Assembly: GCA_001464255.1 (NCBI GenBank)
Contig: LNFD01000100.1
Span: 1-11,297, forward strand
Origin: Actinomycetales bacterium Ga0077552
GTDB taxonomy: Bacteria; Actinomycetota; Actinomycetes; Actinomycetales; Microbacteriaceae
Reading direction: 5' to 3'
Length of the DNA stretch: 11,297 bases
The translations under genes were made by a program, and so were the position numbers. Position 1 is the stretch's first letter. Every line of letters begins with the position of its first letter. A model generated the notes under the pieces. That model had not been told where the DNA came from, did no database searches, and was given only the letters and a program-made list of their open reading frames with translations. This document shows, in pieces, positions 5,038 to 11,297 of the stretch.

Positions 5038-7554
5038 ATGGACAGACTCGTCGACCGGTCGTTGAGCGCGGCGGTGTTCGCCGCCGAGCTGCCGAAGGGC
5101 ACGGACGGGCTGCCGACGCGCGTCGGCACGATCGTCGTCGGGGGCGGCATCGTCGGCGCGAGCATCGCTCTGCACCTCGCCGAGGCGGGCGTCGACGACG
5201 TGCTTCTGCTCGAGCGCGGCGTGCTGACCAGCGGGACGACCTGGCACGCGGCCGGTCTCGTCGCCGGGGCTCGCGGGTCGCGGGCCATGACGGGGCTGTC
5301 GTCGTACGGCCTCGCGTTCTACGCCGAGCTCGACGCGCGATCGGGGCTCGACGTCTCGCTCACCCGCAGTGGCTCGCTCAGCATCGCTCGCCAGCCGGGG
5401 CGCATCGACGAGCTCGCCTACGCGCGCGACGTCGCCGTGCGCAGCGGCATCGAGGCGAACCTCGTCGATGCCGACGCCGTCGCGCGCCTGTGGCCGCTCG
5501 CCTCGCCCGAGGGCGTGCTCGCGGCCCTGCACTTCCCGAACGACGGCTACCTCAACCCCGGGTGGGCCGCACTCGCGATCGCGAAGCTCGCCCACGAGGC
5601 AGGCGTCGCGATCCGCGAGGGTGTCGAGGTGACCGCGATCCGCCACGAGAACGGTCGCGCGACCGGGGTCGTCACCGCGCACGGCACGATCACCGCCGAC
5701 CGCGTCGTCATCGCTGGCGGGCTGTGGAGCCGCGACCTCGCCCGCACCGCCGGGGTCTCGCTACCGCTGTACGCCGCCGAGCACGTGCACGTGCGCTCGA
5801 ACAAGATCGCCGGAGCGGCGCCGACCCTGCCGGTGCTGCGCGACGTCGACCACAGCTACTACATCCGGCCCGAGGCCGGGCGGCTGCTGGTGGGCGCGTT
5901 CGAGCCGCAGGGCATCCCGCGCGGTGTCGAGACGATCTCGACCGAGGGGTTCGCGACTTTCCCCGACGACTGGGAGCACTTCGCCCCCGTGCGCACCGCC
6001 GCCGAACGGGCGGTGCCCGCGCTCGGCCCGGCCGGCTACGACCGCTTCCTCACCGCGCCCGAGAGCTTCACGCCCGACACCGCCTTCCTGCTCGGTGAGA
6101 CGGCCGAGGTCGAGAACCTGTTCGTCGCCGCGGGCCTCAACTCGCAGGGCATCATCTACGGGCCCGGCATCGGCCGCGAGCTGGCCCGCTGGATCGTCGC
6201 CGGCTCACCGCAGTTCGACTCGGCGGGCGTCGACGTGCGGCGTTTCTCGCGCCACCAGAGCAACCGCCGCTACCTGCACGTCCGCACGGTCGAGAGCCTC
6301 GGGCGCCTCTACGCGATGCACTGGCCCGGCTACCAGTCGCAGACGGCGCGCGACGTGCGCCGCACTCCCCTGCACGCTCGGCTCGCCGAGCTCGGCGCCC
6401 GCTTCGGCGAGGTCAACGGCGGCGAGCGTGCCCTCTGGTACGGCGGCCCGACGCCGGAAGAGAGCTACAGCTACCGCCGCCCGGGCAGCTTCGACCAGGT
6501 CGCCGCCGAGCATCGGGCCGCGCGCGAGGAGGTCGCCCTCTTCGACCTGAGCCCCTTCACCAAGGTCGAGATCGCGGGGCCGGAAGCTCTCGCCCTCGTG
6601 CAGCGCGCCGTGACGAGCGACGTCGACACGGCCGTGGGGCAGGCCGTCTATACGCTGTTCCTCAACCGGAACGGCGGCATCGAACTCGACGGCACCGTCA
6701 CCCGGCTCGCGGCCGACCGGTTTCTCATCGTCACCCCCTCGTTCAGCCACCACGCGACGCTCGGGCTGCTGCGCCGCCTCGCCCGCGGCACGGCGGCCGT
6801 CGTCACCGACGTCACGGCCGCGTTCGCGACGATCGGCGTCATGGGGCCGCGCAGCCGCGAGCTGCTACAGCGGGTGTCGCCCGACGACTGGTCTGATGCC
6901 GCGCAGCCCTACCAGTCCGGCCGCGAGGTCGAGGTCGCCGACGGCTTCGACTACAGCCTGCGCATCAGCTTCGTCGGCGAGCTCGGCTACGAGCTCTACC
7001 CCTCGGCCGACCTCGCGGTGAACGTGCTCGATGCGCTGTGGGAGGCGGGGCAGGACCTCGGCGTGCGGATGGCCGGCTACCAGGCCCTCGACACCCTGCG
7101 CAGCGAGAAGGGCTACCGGCACCTCGGCCACGACATCGGCCCCGCCGACGACCCCTACGCCGCCGGCCTCGGCTTCACCGTCGCGCTCGACAAGCCGGGC
7201 GGCTTCGTCGGCCGCGACGCGCTCGCAGCCCACGACCCGCGCGCCCCGAAGCACCGCACGGTCTATGTCACCCTCGACGACCCGGACATCATGCTCGTGC
7301 ACGACGAGGCTCTGCTGCGTGACGGCGTCGAGGTCGGGCGGCTCACGAGCGGCGCCTACGGCCACACGCTCGGGCGGGCGGTCGGCATCGCGATCGTCGA
7401 CCCGGCGCTCGTCGACGTCGCCACCCTCGAGGCAGGGTCTGTCAACGGTGCCGGCAGCGGCGGCTTCGCCGTCGAGTGCCGCGGCATCGCCGTGCCCGCG
7501 ACCGTGTCGCGGCGCCCCTTCTACGACCCGCGCGGCGAGCGCCTGCGCGGCTGA
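5038..7554 (+). CDS. FAD-dependent dimethylglycine oxidase/dehydrogenase-like protein fused to GcvT
   Basis: This 838-aa protein has the architecture and length of dimethylglycine oxidase (about 830 aa in Arthrobacter globiformis) and dimethylglycine/sarcosine dehydrogenases. These oxidise an N-methyl amine and pass the one-carbon unit to tetrahydrofolate. The FAD domain begins with VVGGGIVGASIALHLAEAG (33-51) and an acidic Glu59. TTWHAAG (67-73) carries His70, the position used for covalent FAD. His249 and Tyr274 align with the oxidase's catalytic His225 and Tyr259. A bridging FAO_M-type segment covers about 395-455. The GcvT folate domain (about 475-740) includes GGIELDGTVTR, whose Asp551 matches the essential folate-site Asp552. 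The GcvT C-terminal barrel follows to the end, with LTSGAYGHTLGRAVGIA (769-785). ATG 5038 is fixed by AGGAGG. The gene is first in a two-gene operon. Dimethylglycine, sarcosine or another N-methyl amine is possible. Confidence 0.9.
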   Translation: MDRLVDRSLSAAVFAAELPKGTDGLPTRVGTIVVGGGIVGASIALHLAEAGVDDVLLLERGVLTSGTTWHAAGLVAGARGSRAMTGLSSYGLAFYAELDARSGLDVSLTRSGSLSIARQPGRIDELAYARDVAVRSGIEANLVDADAVARLWPLASPEGVLAALHFPNDGYLNPGWAALAIAKLAHEAGVAIREGVEVTAIRHENGRATGVVTAHGTITADRVVIAGGLWSRDLARTAGVSLPLYAAEHVHVRSNKIAGAAPTLPVLRDVDHSYYIRPEAGRLLVGAFEPQGIPRGVETISTEGFATFPDDWEHFAPVRTAAERAVPALGPAGYDRFLTAPESFTPDTAFLLGETAEVENLFVAAGLNSQGIIYGPGIGRELARWIVAGSPQFDSAGVDVRRFSRHQSNRRYLHVRTVESLGRLYAMHWPGYQSQTARDVRRTPLHARLAELGARFGEVNGGERALWYGGPTPEESYSYRRPGSFDQVAAEHRAAREEVALFDLSPFTKVEIAGPEALALVQRAVTSDVDTAVGQAVYTLFLNRNGGIELDGTVTRLAADRFLIVTPSFSHHATLGLLRRLARGTAAVVTDVTAAFATIGVMGPRSRELLQRVSPDDWSDAAQPYQSGREVEVADGFDYSLRISFVGELGYELYPSADLAVNVLDALWEAGQDLGVRMAGYQALDTLRSEKGYRHLGHDIGPADDPYAAGLGFTVALDKPGGFVGRDALAAHDPRAPKHRTVYVTLDDPDIMLVHDEALLRDGVEVGRLTSGAYGHTLGRAVGIAIVDPALVDVATLEAGSVNGAGSGGFAVECRGIAVPATVSRRPFYDPRGERLRG

Positions 7555-7569
7555 CCCACAGGAGGCACC

Positions 7570-8886
7570 ATGACCAGAACCGACGTGATCGTCATCGGCG
7601 CGGGGCTCGCCGGCCTGAGCGCCGCACGCGACCTCGCGGCCGGCGGCGCCGACGTGATCGTGCTCGAGGCGCGCGGCCGCGCCGGCGGGCGCGTCGAGCA
7701 GACGCTCATGCCCGACGGTCGGCCGATCCAGCTCGGCGGCGAGGTCATCGGCGACTCGCACGTTTCATACCGGCAGCTGGTCGCCGAGCTCGGGCTGACG
7801 ATCGTGCCGAGCTTCACCGGCATTCCCGGCGAATCGACGTGGCTCATCAGCGAGGGACGCGTGCTGGGCGACGAGATGCCCTGGATGCCCGCCGCCGACC
7901 GCGCGATCTACGACCAGCTCGAGCAGCGGTTCGCGGGCCTCGCGGCCAGCGTCGACCCCGAGGATCCGTGGGCGCATCCCGACGCCGTCGCGCTCGACCG
8001 CCTCAGCGTCGGCGACTGGCTGCGGTCGGAGGGCGCAACGCCCGCCGTGCTACGCGCCATGGAGCTGCGCACGCTCGCCCTCGCCGACCCCTCGATCTGG
8101 CGCCGGTCGCTGCTCGCCGACCTGCGCAAGGAGGCCACCGCGGGGGCGACGGGGTTCTACGACTACGACGCGTGGGAGAGCTCGAAGGTGCTCGAGGGTT
8201 CGGCCACGGTCGCGCTGCGCATGGCAGACGAGCTGGGGCACCGCATCCGGTACGGAAGTGCCGTCGTCGCGATCGACGTGACCAGCGCGGGCGTCTCGGT
8301 GACGCTCGTCACGGGCGAGCGGCTGCACGCCGCCGAGGTCGTCTGCGCGCTGCCCGCCGGGCCGCTGCGCGACCTGCGCATCACGGGCGTGAGCGAGCCG
8401 TACTTGCGCGCTGCCACGCGCCGCCAGCACGCGCCCGCCGCGAAGCTCGTCACCGTGCACGCCACCTCGTTCTGGGAGGCCAACGGGCAGAACGGCACGG
8501 GCTTCTTCCAGCACACCCTGCTCGGCGGCACGTGGGTGCAGACGCACGGTGCCCTGTCGGCGCTCGTGCCCGTCGACCGCCTCGGGCCGTACCAGGCGTT
8601 GCCCGCCGCCGACCGCGAGGGTGCTCTGCTCGACGAGCTCGTCGCCGCCTACGGGCCCGAGGCGCGCGACACCCAGGCGGTGTTCGTGCGCGACTGGTTC
8701 GCCGACCCGTTCACGCAGGGCTACATCACGGCCTGGCGCCCGGGCGACCTCACCGCGGTCGGGCCGCTGCACGGCTCGCACGAGCCGCCGTTCTGGCTTG
8801 TCGGGTCGGACCAGTGGGTGTGCGGCTACATGGAGGGCGCCGTGCGCACCGGCCGCGGCGCGGCCGCGCAGCTGCTCGCGCGCTGA
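7570..8886 (+). CDS. Flavin monoamine oxidase family protein
   Basis: This 438-aa protein is a complete amine oxidase of the MAO/putrescine-oxidase class, which oxidises an amine to an imine or aldehyde with release of H2O2. VIVIGAGLAGLSAARDL (6-22) is the dinucleotide fold, ending at Glu33. RAGGR (37-41) and LGGEVIG (55-61) are the conserved FAD contacts. Lys292 in APAAKLVTVH sits where the family's flavin-N5 lysine is expected. The C-terminal WVCGYMEGAVRTG (416-428) matches the family's closing motif, with Glu in place of the usual Asp. No Cys lies in the TQGYITAW segment where covalent FAD attaches in mammalian MAO, so FAD is probably non-covalent. ATG 7570 follows AGGAGG by 4 nt and the previous stop by 15 bp. 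Coexpression suggests a shared amine pathway. The substrate is not evident. Confidence 0.9.
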   Translation: MTRTDVIVIGAGLAGLSAARDLAAGGADVIVLEARGRAGGRVEQTLMPDGRPIQLGGEVIGDSHVSYRQLVAELGLTIVPSFTGIPGESTWLISEGRVLGDEMPWMPAADRAIYDQLEQRFAGLAASVDPEDPWAHPDAVALDRLSVGDWLRSEGATPAVLRAMELRTLALADPSIWRRSLLADLRKEATAGATGFYDYDAWESSKVLEGSATVALRMADELGHRIRYGSAVVAIDVTSAGVSVTLVTGERLHAAEVVCALPAGPLRDLRITGVSEPYLRAATRRQHAPAAKLVTVHATSFWEANGQNGTGFFQHTLLGGTWVQTHGALSALVPVDRLGPYQALPAADREGALLDELVAAYGPEARDTQAVFVRDWFADPFTQGYITAWRPGDLTAVGPLHGSHEPPFWLVGSDQWVCGYMEGAVRTGRGAAAQLLAR

Positions 8887-8908
8887 GCCTGCTCGGCGCG
8901 GGGCGTAC

Positions 8909-9331
8909 CTAGCCGAACAGACCGATGACGAGGCCGACGAGCGTGTAGTTGAGCACGTCGCTGCCGACCTCGATGATCCACACCTTGAGGCCGTGGCCGG
9001 CGAAGAGCCGGTGGCTGAGCGAGCTCGCGGCGGCGAATCCGATGCCCAGCAGCAGACCGGTGAGCAGGCCGCCGAGCGGCCCGACCGGCCCGGCCGCGAG
9101 GCCGACGAAGTAGATGACGGATGCCACGGCCACGACCTGCACGAGCGCGCCGAGCGCGGTGAGCCCGAATACGAGCGCCATGTTGTCGCCCCCGGGCGTC
9201 TCGTCGCCCTTGCCCATGGCCTTCCACCAGACGGGGAAGAAGGTCTTCGGGCCGAACCACAGGGCTCCGGCGAGGAAGGCGACGACGAAGGCGACGAGGA
9301 TCGCCAGCCAGTTGAGCTCGAGAAGGAACAT
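8909..9331 (-). CDS. DUF1761 family membrane protein
   Basis: This 140-aa integral membrane protein has four predicted helices (about residues 8-26, 52-76, 85-104 and 117-139). The DUF1761 landmarks are NWLAILVAF (7-15), LWFGP (24-28) with nearby aromatic residues FFPVWW, and LFAGHGLKVWIIEVG (109-123). The function of the family is unknown. The start at 9331 begins exactly at the family's N-terminal helix; a longer in-frame extension to 9442 is polar and unlike the family. TAGCGT lies 7 nt upstream with no SD, which suggests a leaderless transcript. Its stop faces that of the amine oxidase gene across 22 bp with no obvious terminator hairpin. Its start is divergent from the 310-aa gene. Confidence 0.85.
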   Translation of the reverse strand: MFLLELNWLAILVAFVVAFLAGALWFGPKTFFPVWWKAMGKGDETPGGDNMALVFGLTALGALVQVVAVASVIYFVGLAAGPVGPLGGLLTGLLLGIGFAAASSLSHRLFAGHGLKVWIIEVGSDVLNYTLVGLVIGLFG

Positions 9332-9338
9332 GGGCGCG

Positions 9339-9344
9339 ACGCTA
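9339..9344 (-). promoter_or_regulatory. -10 box for leaderless DUF1761 transcript
   Basis: On the minus strand TAGCGT is followed by seven bases (CGCGCCC) and then ATG 9331. No SD or clear -35 is visible. Confidence 0.5.
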
Positions 9345-9366
9345 CTGCACAGATGGATGCCCGGGC

Positions 9367-9410
9367 TAGGCTCTGGCCGACCGTGCGCTGGAGCATCCCG
9401 AACCGAAAGG
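9367..9410 (+). promoter_or_regulatory. -10 box and ribosome site of the 310-aa membrane protein gene
   Basis: TAGGCT (9367-9372) would start transcription near 9379, giving a leader of about 40 nt. GAAAGG (9405-9410) lies 9 nt before ATG 9420. The -35 is not recognisable. The box lies 22 bp from the divergent DUF1761 -10, so the two promoters probably overlap. Confidence 0.45.
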
Positions 9411-9419
9411 CCACCCCCC

Positions 9420-10352
9420 ATGGCAGAACGCAAGACCACCAAGAAGGTTGTTCGAGTCGAGGTCGACGAGTCGGCCTCCGAGCGGGCGGCGGCGTCGGAC
9501 GCCCCGGCGTCGACCGACTGGAAGCCGAGCGCTGAGGCGAAGGGGCAGGCGACGGTGCTTCGCTGGGGCGCCGCGGCGTTCTGGGCCGGCGCCCTGATCG
9601 GCGAGGGTCTTGCGATCTACTGGCTGCTCTGGCTCGAGCCGTTCAAGCCCTCGGTGTCGGCGCCGTGGTACCTGAATTCAGAGACTGCGCTGTGGTTGCT
9701 GCTCGGCATGCTCGTCGGCATCGGCCTGCTCGCCGTCGCGGGCTCGCAGCTGTGGAAGAAGGCGAACGTGCTCGACCCGGCGAAGAAGTCGGAGCCGTTC
9801 CGCTTCTTCGTGCAGAACCAGCTGGGCGCCATCATCACGATGATCGCGTTCTTGCCGCTCATCATCCTGATCTTCCTGAACAAAGACATGGACGGCAAGC
9901 AGAAGGGCATCGCCGGTGCCGTCGGCATCGTCGTGCTCATCGTCGCGACGCTGCTCGGCGCCTCGTTCAACCCGCCGTCGGTCGAACAGTACGCCAACGA
10001 GGGTCAGATCCCCGAGTACACCGCGATCGTGCAAGAGCTCACGGGGGCCGACTACGTCACGTGGACCCAGAGCGGCGACGTGTACCACCTGTGCCTCGAC
10101 GCCTCCGCGGTCAACCGCGTGTCGGCCGACGGTGCGATCTACGAGGGCACGGTGGATGCCGCGCACGCCGACGGCAAAGACGGTCTGACCCTGCAGGTCG
10201 AGCAAGAGCTCGGCGAGTGCGGCCTGCCCGCACCGGAGAACCTCGACGAGCTCGAGACCGAGATCCGCGAGCTGCGCGAGACCGTCGAAGTCGACAACGC
10301 GCCCGTCGAGGACGCGCCCGTCGAGGAGCCGGCCGAGGAGCCGGCCGGCTGA
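9420..10352 (+). CDS. Hypothetical four-helix membrane protein with acidic C-terminal tail
   Basis: This 310-aa protein is not assignable to a family. Residues 1-48 are polar and start Lys-rich (MAERKTTKKVVRVEV). Four hydrophobic helices follow at about 50-72, 90-111, 135-153 and 163-182. The basic stretch KKANVLDPAKKSEPFR between helices 2 and 3 suggests N-terminus and this loop inside. A soluble region from about 183 starts FNPPSVEQY and contains two Cys, C225 and C267. The tail from 271 is acidic and partly coiled (LDELETEIRELRETVEV), ending in Pro/Glu repeats. By the positive-inside rule the C-terminus would be cytoplasmic, yet the paired Cys hint at an exported domain, so topology is open. 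ATG 9420 has a GAAAGG site; upstream frame extension overlaps DUF1761 and was rejected. Confidence 0.8.
   Translation: MAERKTTKKVVRVEVDESASERAAASDAPASTDWKPSAEAKGQATVLRWGAAAFWAGALIGEGLAIYWLLWLEPFKPSVSAPWYLNSETALWLLLGMLVGIGLLAVAGSQLWKKANVLDPAKKSEPFRFFVQNQLGAIITMIAFLPLIILIFLNKDMDGKQKGIAGAVGIVVLIVATLLGASFNPPSVEQYANEGQIPEYTAIVQELTGADYVTWTQSGDVYHLCLDASAVNRVSADGAIYEGTVDAAHADGKDGLTLQVEQELGECGLPAPENLDELETEIRELRETVEVDNAPVEDAPVEEPAEEPAG
10298..10346 (+). repeat. Adjacent 15-bp and 12-bp tandem duplications in the acidic tail
   Basis: CGCGCCCGTCGAGGA occurs at 10298-10312 and again at 10313-10327. GAGGAGCCGGCC follows twice, at 10323-10334 and 10335-10346. Both periods are multiples of three and keep the frame, encoding APVED/APVEE and then EEPA/EEPA at the end of the 310-aa protein. 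They look like slippage-expanded low-complexity sequence. Confidence 0.75.
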
Positions 10353-10378
10353 ACGTCAGTCCTGCGCCAGGCGACGAC

Positions 10379-10392
10379 CGGCGGGTTCGCCG
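10379..10392 (+). terminator. Short GC hairpin between the 310-aa gene and the acyltransferase
   Basis: CGGCG (10379-10383) and CGCCG (10388-10392) form a 5-bp stem with a GGTT loop, followed by CTTAATGTTG. The T content after it is low and overlaps the next gene's -10, so it is at best a weak terminator. Confidence 0.25.
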
Positions 10393-10394
10393 CT

Positions 10395-10400
10395 TAATGT
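10395..10400 (+). promoter_or_regulatory. -10 box for leaderless acyltransferase transcript
   Basis: TAATGT is followed by six bases (TGAACC) and then ATG 10407. No SD is present, so transcription is expected to begin at the start codon. The -35 region is not recognisable. Confidence 0.55.
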
Positions 10401-10406
10401 TGAACC

Positions 10407-10979
10407 ATGTTCTTTCGACGCCTCGTGGCTCGCACGTTCTGGGCCTTCAGCCGCTGGAGGCTCGTCTCCGAGCCCGCACCCGATCGCCCGACCGTGCTCA
10501 TCGGGGCGCCCCACACCTCGAACTGGGACTTCGTGTTCATGCTCGCCATCGCCTGGCGGCTCGACATGCGCTTTCGCTGGCTGGGCAAGAAGAGTCTGTT
10601 CCGCGGTTGGCGCGGGCCCATCATGCGGGCCTGGGGCGGCATACCCGTCGACCGCGAGTCGCCGGCCGCGGTGGTCGGGGAAGTGCTGGAGAGCATCCGG
10701 GCCGGTGAGATCTTCGGTCTCGTCGTCACCCCCGACGGAACGCGCAAGGGCCACACGCACTGGAAGTCAGGCTTCTACCGCATCGCGCGGGAGGCGGGGC
10801 TGCCGCTGACGCTCGGCTACGTCGACCGCACCACGATGACGACCGGGCTCGGCCCGACGATCGAGCTCACGGGCGATGTGTCGCGCGACATGGACGTCAT
10901 CCGCGCCTTCTACGCCGACAAGTCGGGCGTGAAACCCGAGCACCGGGTCGAGCCGCGACTGCGCGAAGAGCTCGCCTAG
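10407..10979 (+). CDS. PlsC-like lysophospholipid acyltransferase family protein
   Basis: This 190-aa protein belongs to the short branch of the glycerolphosphate/lysophosphatidate acyltransferase superfamily, peripheral or monotopic membrane enzymes that transfer an acyl chain to a lysophospholipid or related alcohol. Motif I is HTSNWD (His36 to Asp41, the catalytic HX4D). GGIPVDR (77-83) is motif II, and TPDGTRKG (108-115) is motif III, with Asp in place of the usual Glu of PEGTR. HWKSGFYRIAREAGLPLTLGYVD (118-140) follows the normal order. It is shorter than typical 1-acylglycerol-3-phosphate acyltransferases and lacks a clear N-terminal transmembrane anchor. The acceptor is therefore uncertain. 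It lies 54 bp downstream of the 310-aa gene with its own leaderless-type promoter, and ends 7 bp from the stop of a small convergent gene. Confidence 0.88.
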   Translation: MFFRRLVARTFWAFSRWRLVSEPAPDRPTVLIGAPHTSNWDFVFMLAIAWRLDMRFRWLGKKSLFRGWRGPIMRAWGGIPVDRESPAAVVGEVLESIRAGEIFGLVVTPDGTRKGHTHWKSGFYRIAREAGLPLTLGYVDRTTMTTGLGPTIELTGDVSRDMDVIRAFYADKSGVKPEHRVEPRLREELA

Positions 10980-10986
10980 CCGGACC

Positions 10987-11136
10987 TCACACTCCGTCGT
11001 CGGCCAGCATGCTGACGACCAGCGCGATCATCAGTTCCTTCTCCTTCGGGTCGCTCATGGCGACCATCAGGGTCATCGCGGCGAGAGCGTTGTTCGAGAT
11101 GCGAGGAACCCCGAGCACATTGCCCGAGCAGCCCAT
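10987..11136 (-). CDS. Probable 49-aa small protein (unrecognised)
   Basis: This ATG-to-TGA frame encodes 49 residues with no known family. Of its 49 codons, 43 end in G or C. That bias begins at the ATG: the frame stays open upstream, but with A-rich third positions and no start codon. The protein has Cys3, a short Gly-rich start, and two probable helices around residues 15-28 and 31-45 split by SDPKEKE. It is rich in Met (six in all) and acidic at the end (ADDGV). The helices are mixed hydrophobic/charged rather than a clear membrane span. No SD is present. It is convergent with the acyltransferase (7 bp between stops) and divergent from the gene at 11160. It may be a small regulator or the intact core of a decayed gene. 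Confidence 0.5.
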   Translation of the reverse strand: MGCSGNVLGVPRISNNALAAMTLMVAMSDPKEKELMIALVVSMLADDGV

Positions 11137-11144
11137 CCGGCGCG

Positions 11145-11153
11145 TGTGAGAAT
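11145..11153 (+). promoter_or_regulatory. Extended -10 for a leaderless GTG-start gene
   Basis: TGTGAGAAT is a TGn-type extended -10 (hexamer GAGAAT, 11148-11153). It is followed by six bases (CGCCGC) and then GTG 11160. The hexamer matches the consensus only at its A and final T positions. The spacing equals that of the other leaderless genes here. Confidence 0.4.
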
Positions 11154-11159
11154 CGCCGC

Positions 11160-11297
11160 GTGAGCTTCTTGTTCCAGATCCTGGCTGATCTGCTCTTCGG
11201 GTGGCTCTGGTGGTTGATCCCTGACGAGGTTGATCGGCGCCGCGACCTCAAGCGATTCACCGAGGGTGAGGTGCGCTGTTCGATTCGCGCGGCTAAC
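11160..11297 (+). CDS. N-terminal part of a membrane-anchored protein (truncated by the window end)
   Basis: From GTG 11160 the frame is open for 46 codons to the window end. The N-terminus SFLFQILADLLFGWLWWLI (residues 2-20) is one strongly hydrophobic, Trp-rich helix. It is followed by an acidic then basic stretch (PDEVDRRRDLKR, 21-32) and the beginning of a soluble domain (FTEGEVRCSIRAAN). It looks like a short N-terminally anchored protein with a cytoplasmic domain, but I cannot name a family. Third positions contain more T than in the other genes. The start is supported by an extended -10 six nt upstream and by the position of the hydrophobic helix. It is divergent from the 49-aa gene, with 23 bp between the starts. 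Confidence 0.6.
   Translation, partial: MSFLFQILADLLFGWLWWLIPDEVDRRRDLKRFTEGEVRCSIRAAN

Noticed and set aside
4416..6098. Plus-strand frame of 560 codons crossing the 187-aa gene and the start of the dimethylglycine-oxidase-like gene
   Set aside because: Arg/Ala/Ser-rich product with no domains. It crosses two better supported genes and a divergent promoter region.
8887..8908. Terminator between the convergent amine oxidase and DUF1761 genes
   Set aside because: The 22-bp gap has no inverted repeat of useful length and no T-run.
7476..8912. Plus-strand frame of 478 codons over the amine oxidase
   Set aside because: The product is almost entirely Arg, Ala, Gly and His. The frame at 7570-8886 encodes all amine oxidase motifs.
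8050..9414. Minus-strand frame of 454 codons across the amine oxidase and DUF1761
   Set aside because: Shadow of two real genes in other frames, with no recognisable motifs.
10976..11260. Minus-strand frame of 94 codons at the right end
   Set aside because: Arg/Ser/Gly-rich product without domains and out of frame with the 49-aa candidate, which has far better third-position bias.
1..11297. Mobile element, CRISPR array, tRNA/rRNA or defence island
   Set aside because: No transposase or integrase motifs, spaced repeats, cloverleaf or nuclease/toxin domains were seen. Base composition is even apart from the short AT-rich operator region.

Overview
High-GC DNA with strongly GC-ending codons, close gene packing, several genes with no Shine-Dalgarno (SD) sequence, a predicted F420-dependent (Ddn-type) enzyme and a dimethylglycine-oxidase-like protein. 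Together these suggest a high-GC Gram-positive actinobacterium, most likely Microbacteriaceae or a relative. The family-level guess is an inference from gene style, not from a marker gene. There is no tRNA, rRNA, CRISPR array, insertion sequence or phage gene, and the window reads as ordinary chromosome.

Layout. 1-63 is the 3' end of an unrecognised plus-strand gene. It converges within 10 bp on a minus-strand CaCA-type Ca2+/Na+ antiporter (74-1234), which lies behind a MarR regulator (1264-1779). MarR is divergent from an EamA-family exporter (1819-2823). The 39-bp gap between them holds two TTCCATGGAA operator-like palindromes exactly 21 bp apart, covering both -10 boxes. The exporter frame runs 118 bp into the antisense of a convergent rhodanese-fold gene (2706-3044) that has no cysteine. 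Upstream of the rhodanese gene is a minus-strand operon joined by two ATGA overlaps: an unknown 187-aa protein (4310-4873), DUF2461 (3645-4313) and a Ddn-like F420 oxidoreductase (3124-3648).

From 5038 the plus strand carries a two-gene flavoenzyme operon: an 838-aa dimethylglycine-oxidase/GcvT fusion and a monoamine-oxidase-family enzyme, 15 bp apart, both with AGGAGG ribosome sites. The operon has a recognisable -35/-10 promoter with inverted repeats upstream. It converges on a DUF1761 membrane protein (8909-9331). A 310-aa four-helix membrane protein (9420-10352) and a PlsC-like acyltransferase (10407-10979) follow. The window ends with a probable 49-aa small gene (10987-11136, minus) divergent from a truncated membrane-protein gene (11160 onward, plus).

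How the parts may work together. MarR probably represses itself and the exporter through the shared operators, and perhaps the antiporter by read-through. The flavoenzyme pair looks like a small amine-catabolism module, with oxidative N-demethylation to tetrahydrofolate followed by oxidation of an amine. The most general signal is leaderless expression: at least five start codons without an SD sequence sit 6-7 nt after a TAnnnT -10 box, whereas genes with an SD lack this arrangement. No defence, mobile or secondary-metabolite system was found. The most unusual items are the double operator, the antisense exporter/rhodanese overlap with the cysteine-free rhodanese fold, the oxidase pair and the 49-aa gene.
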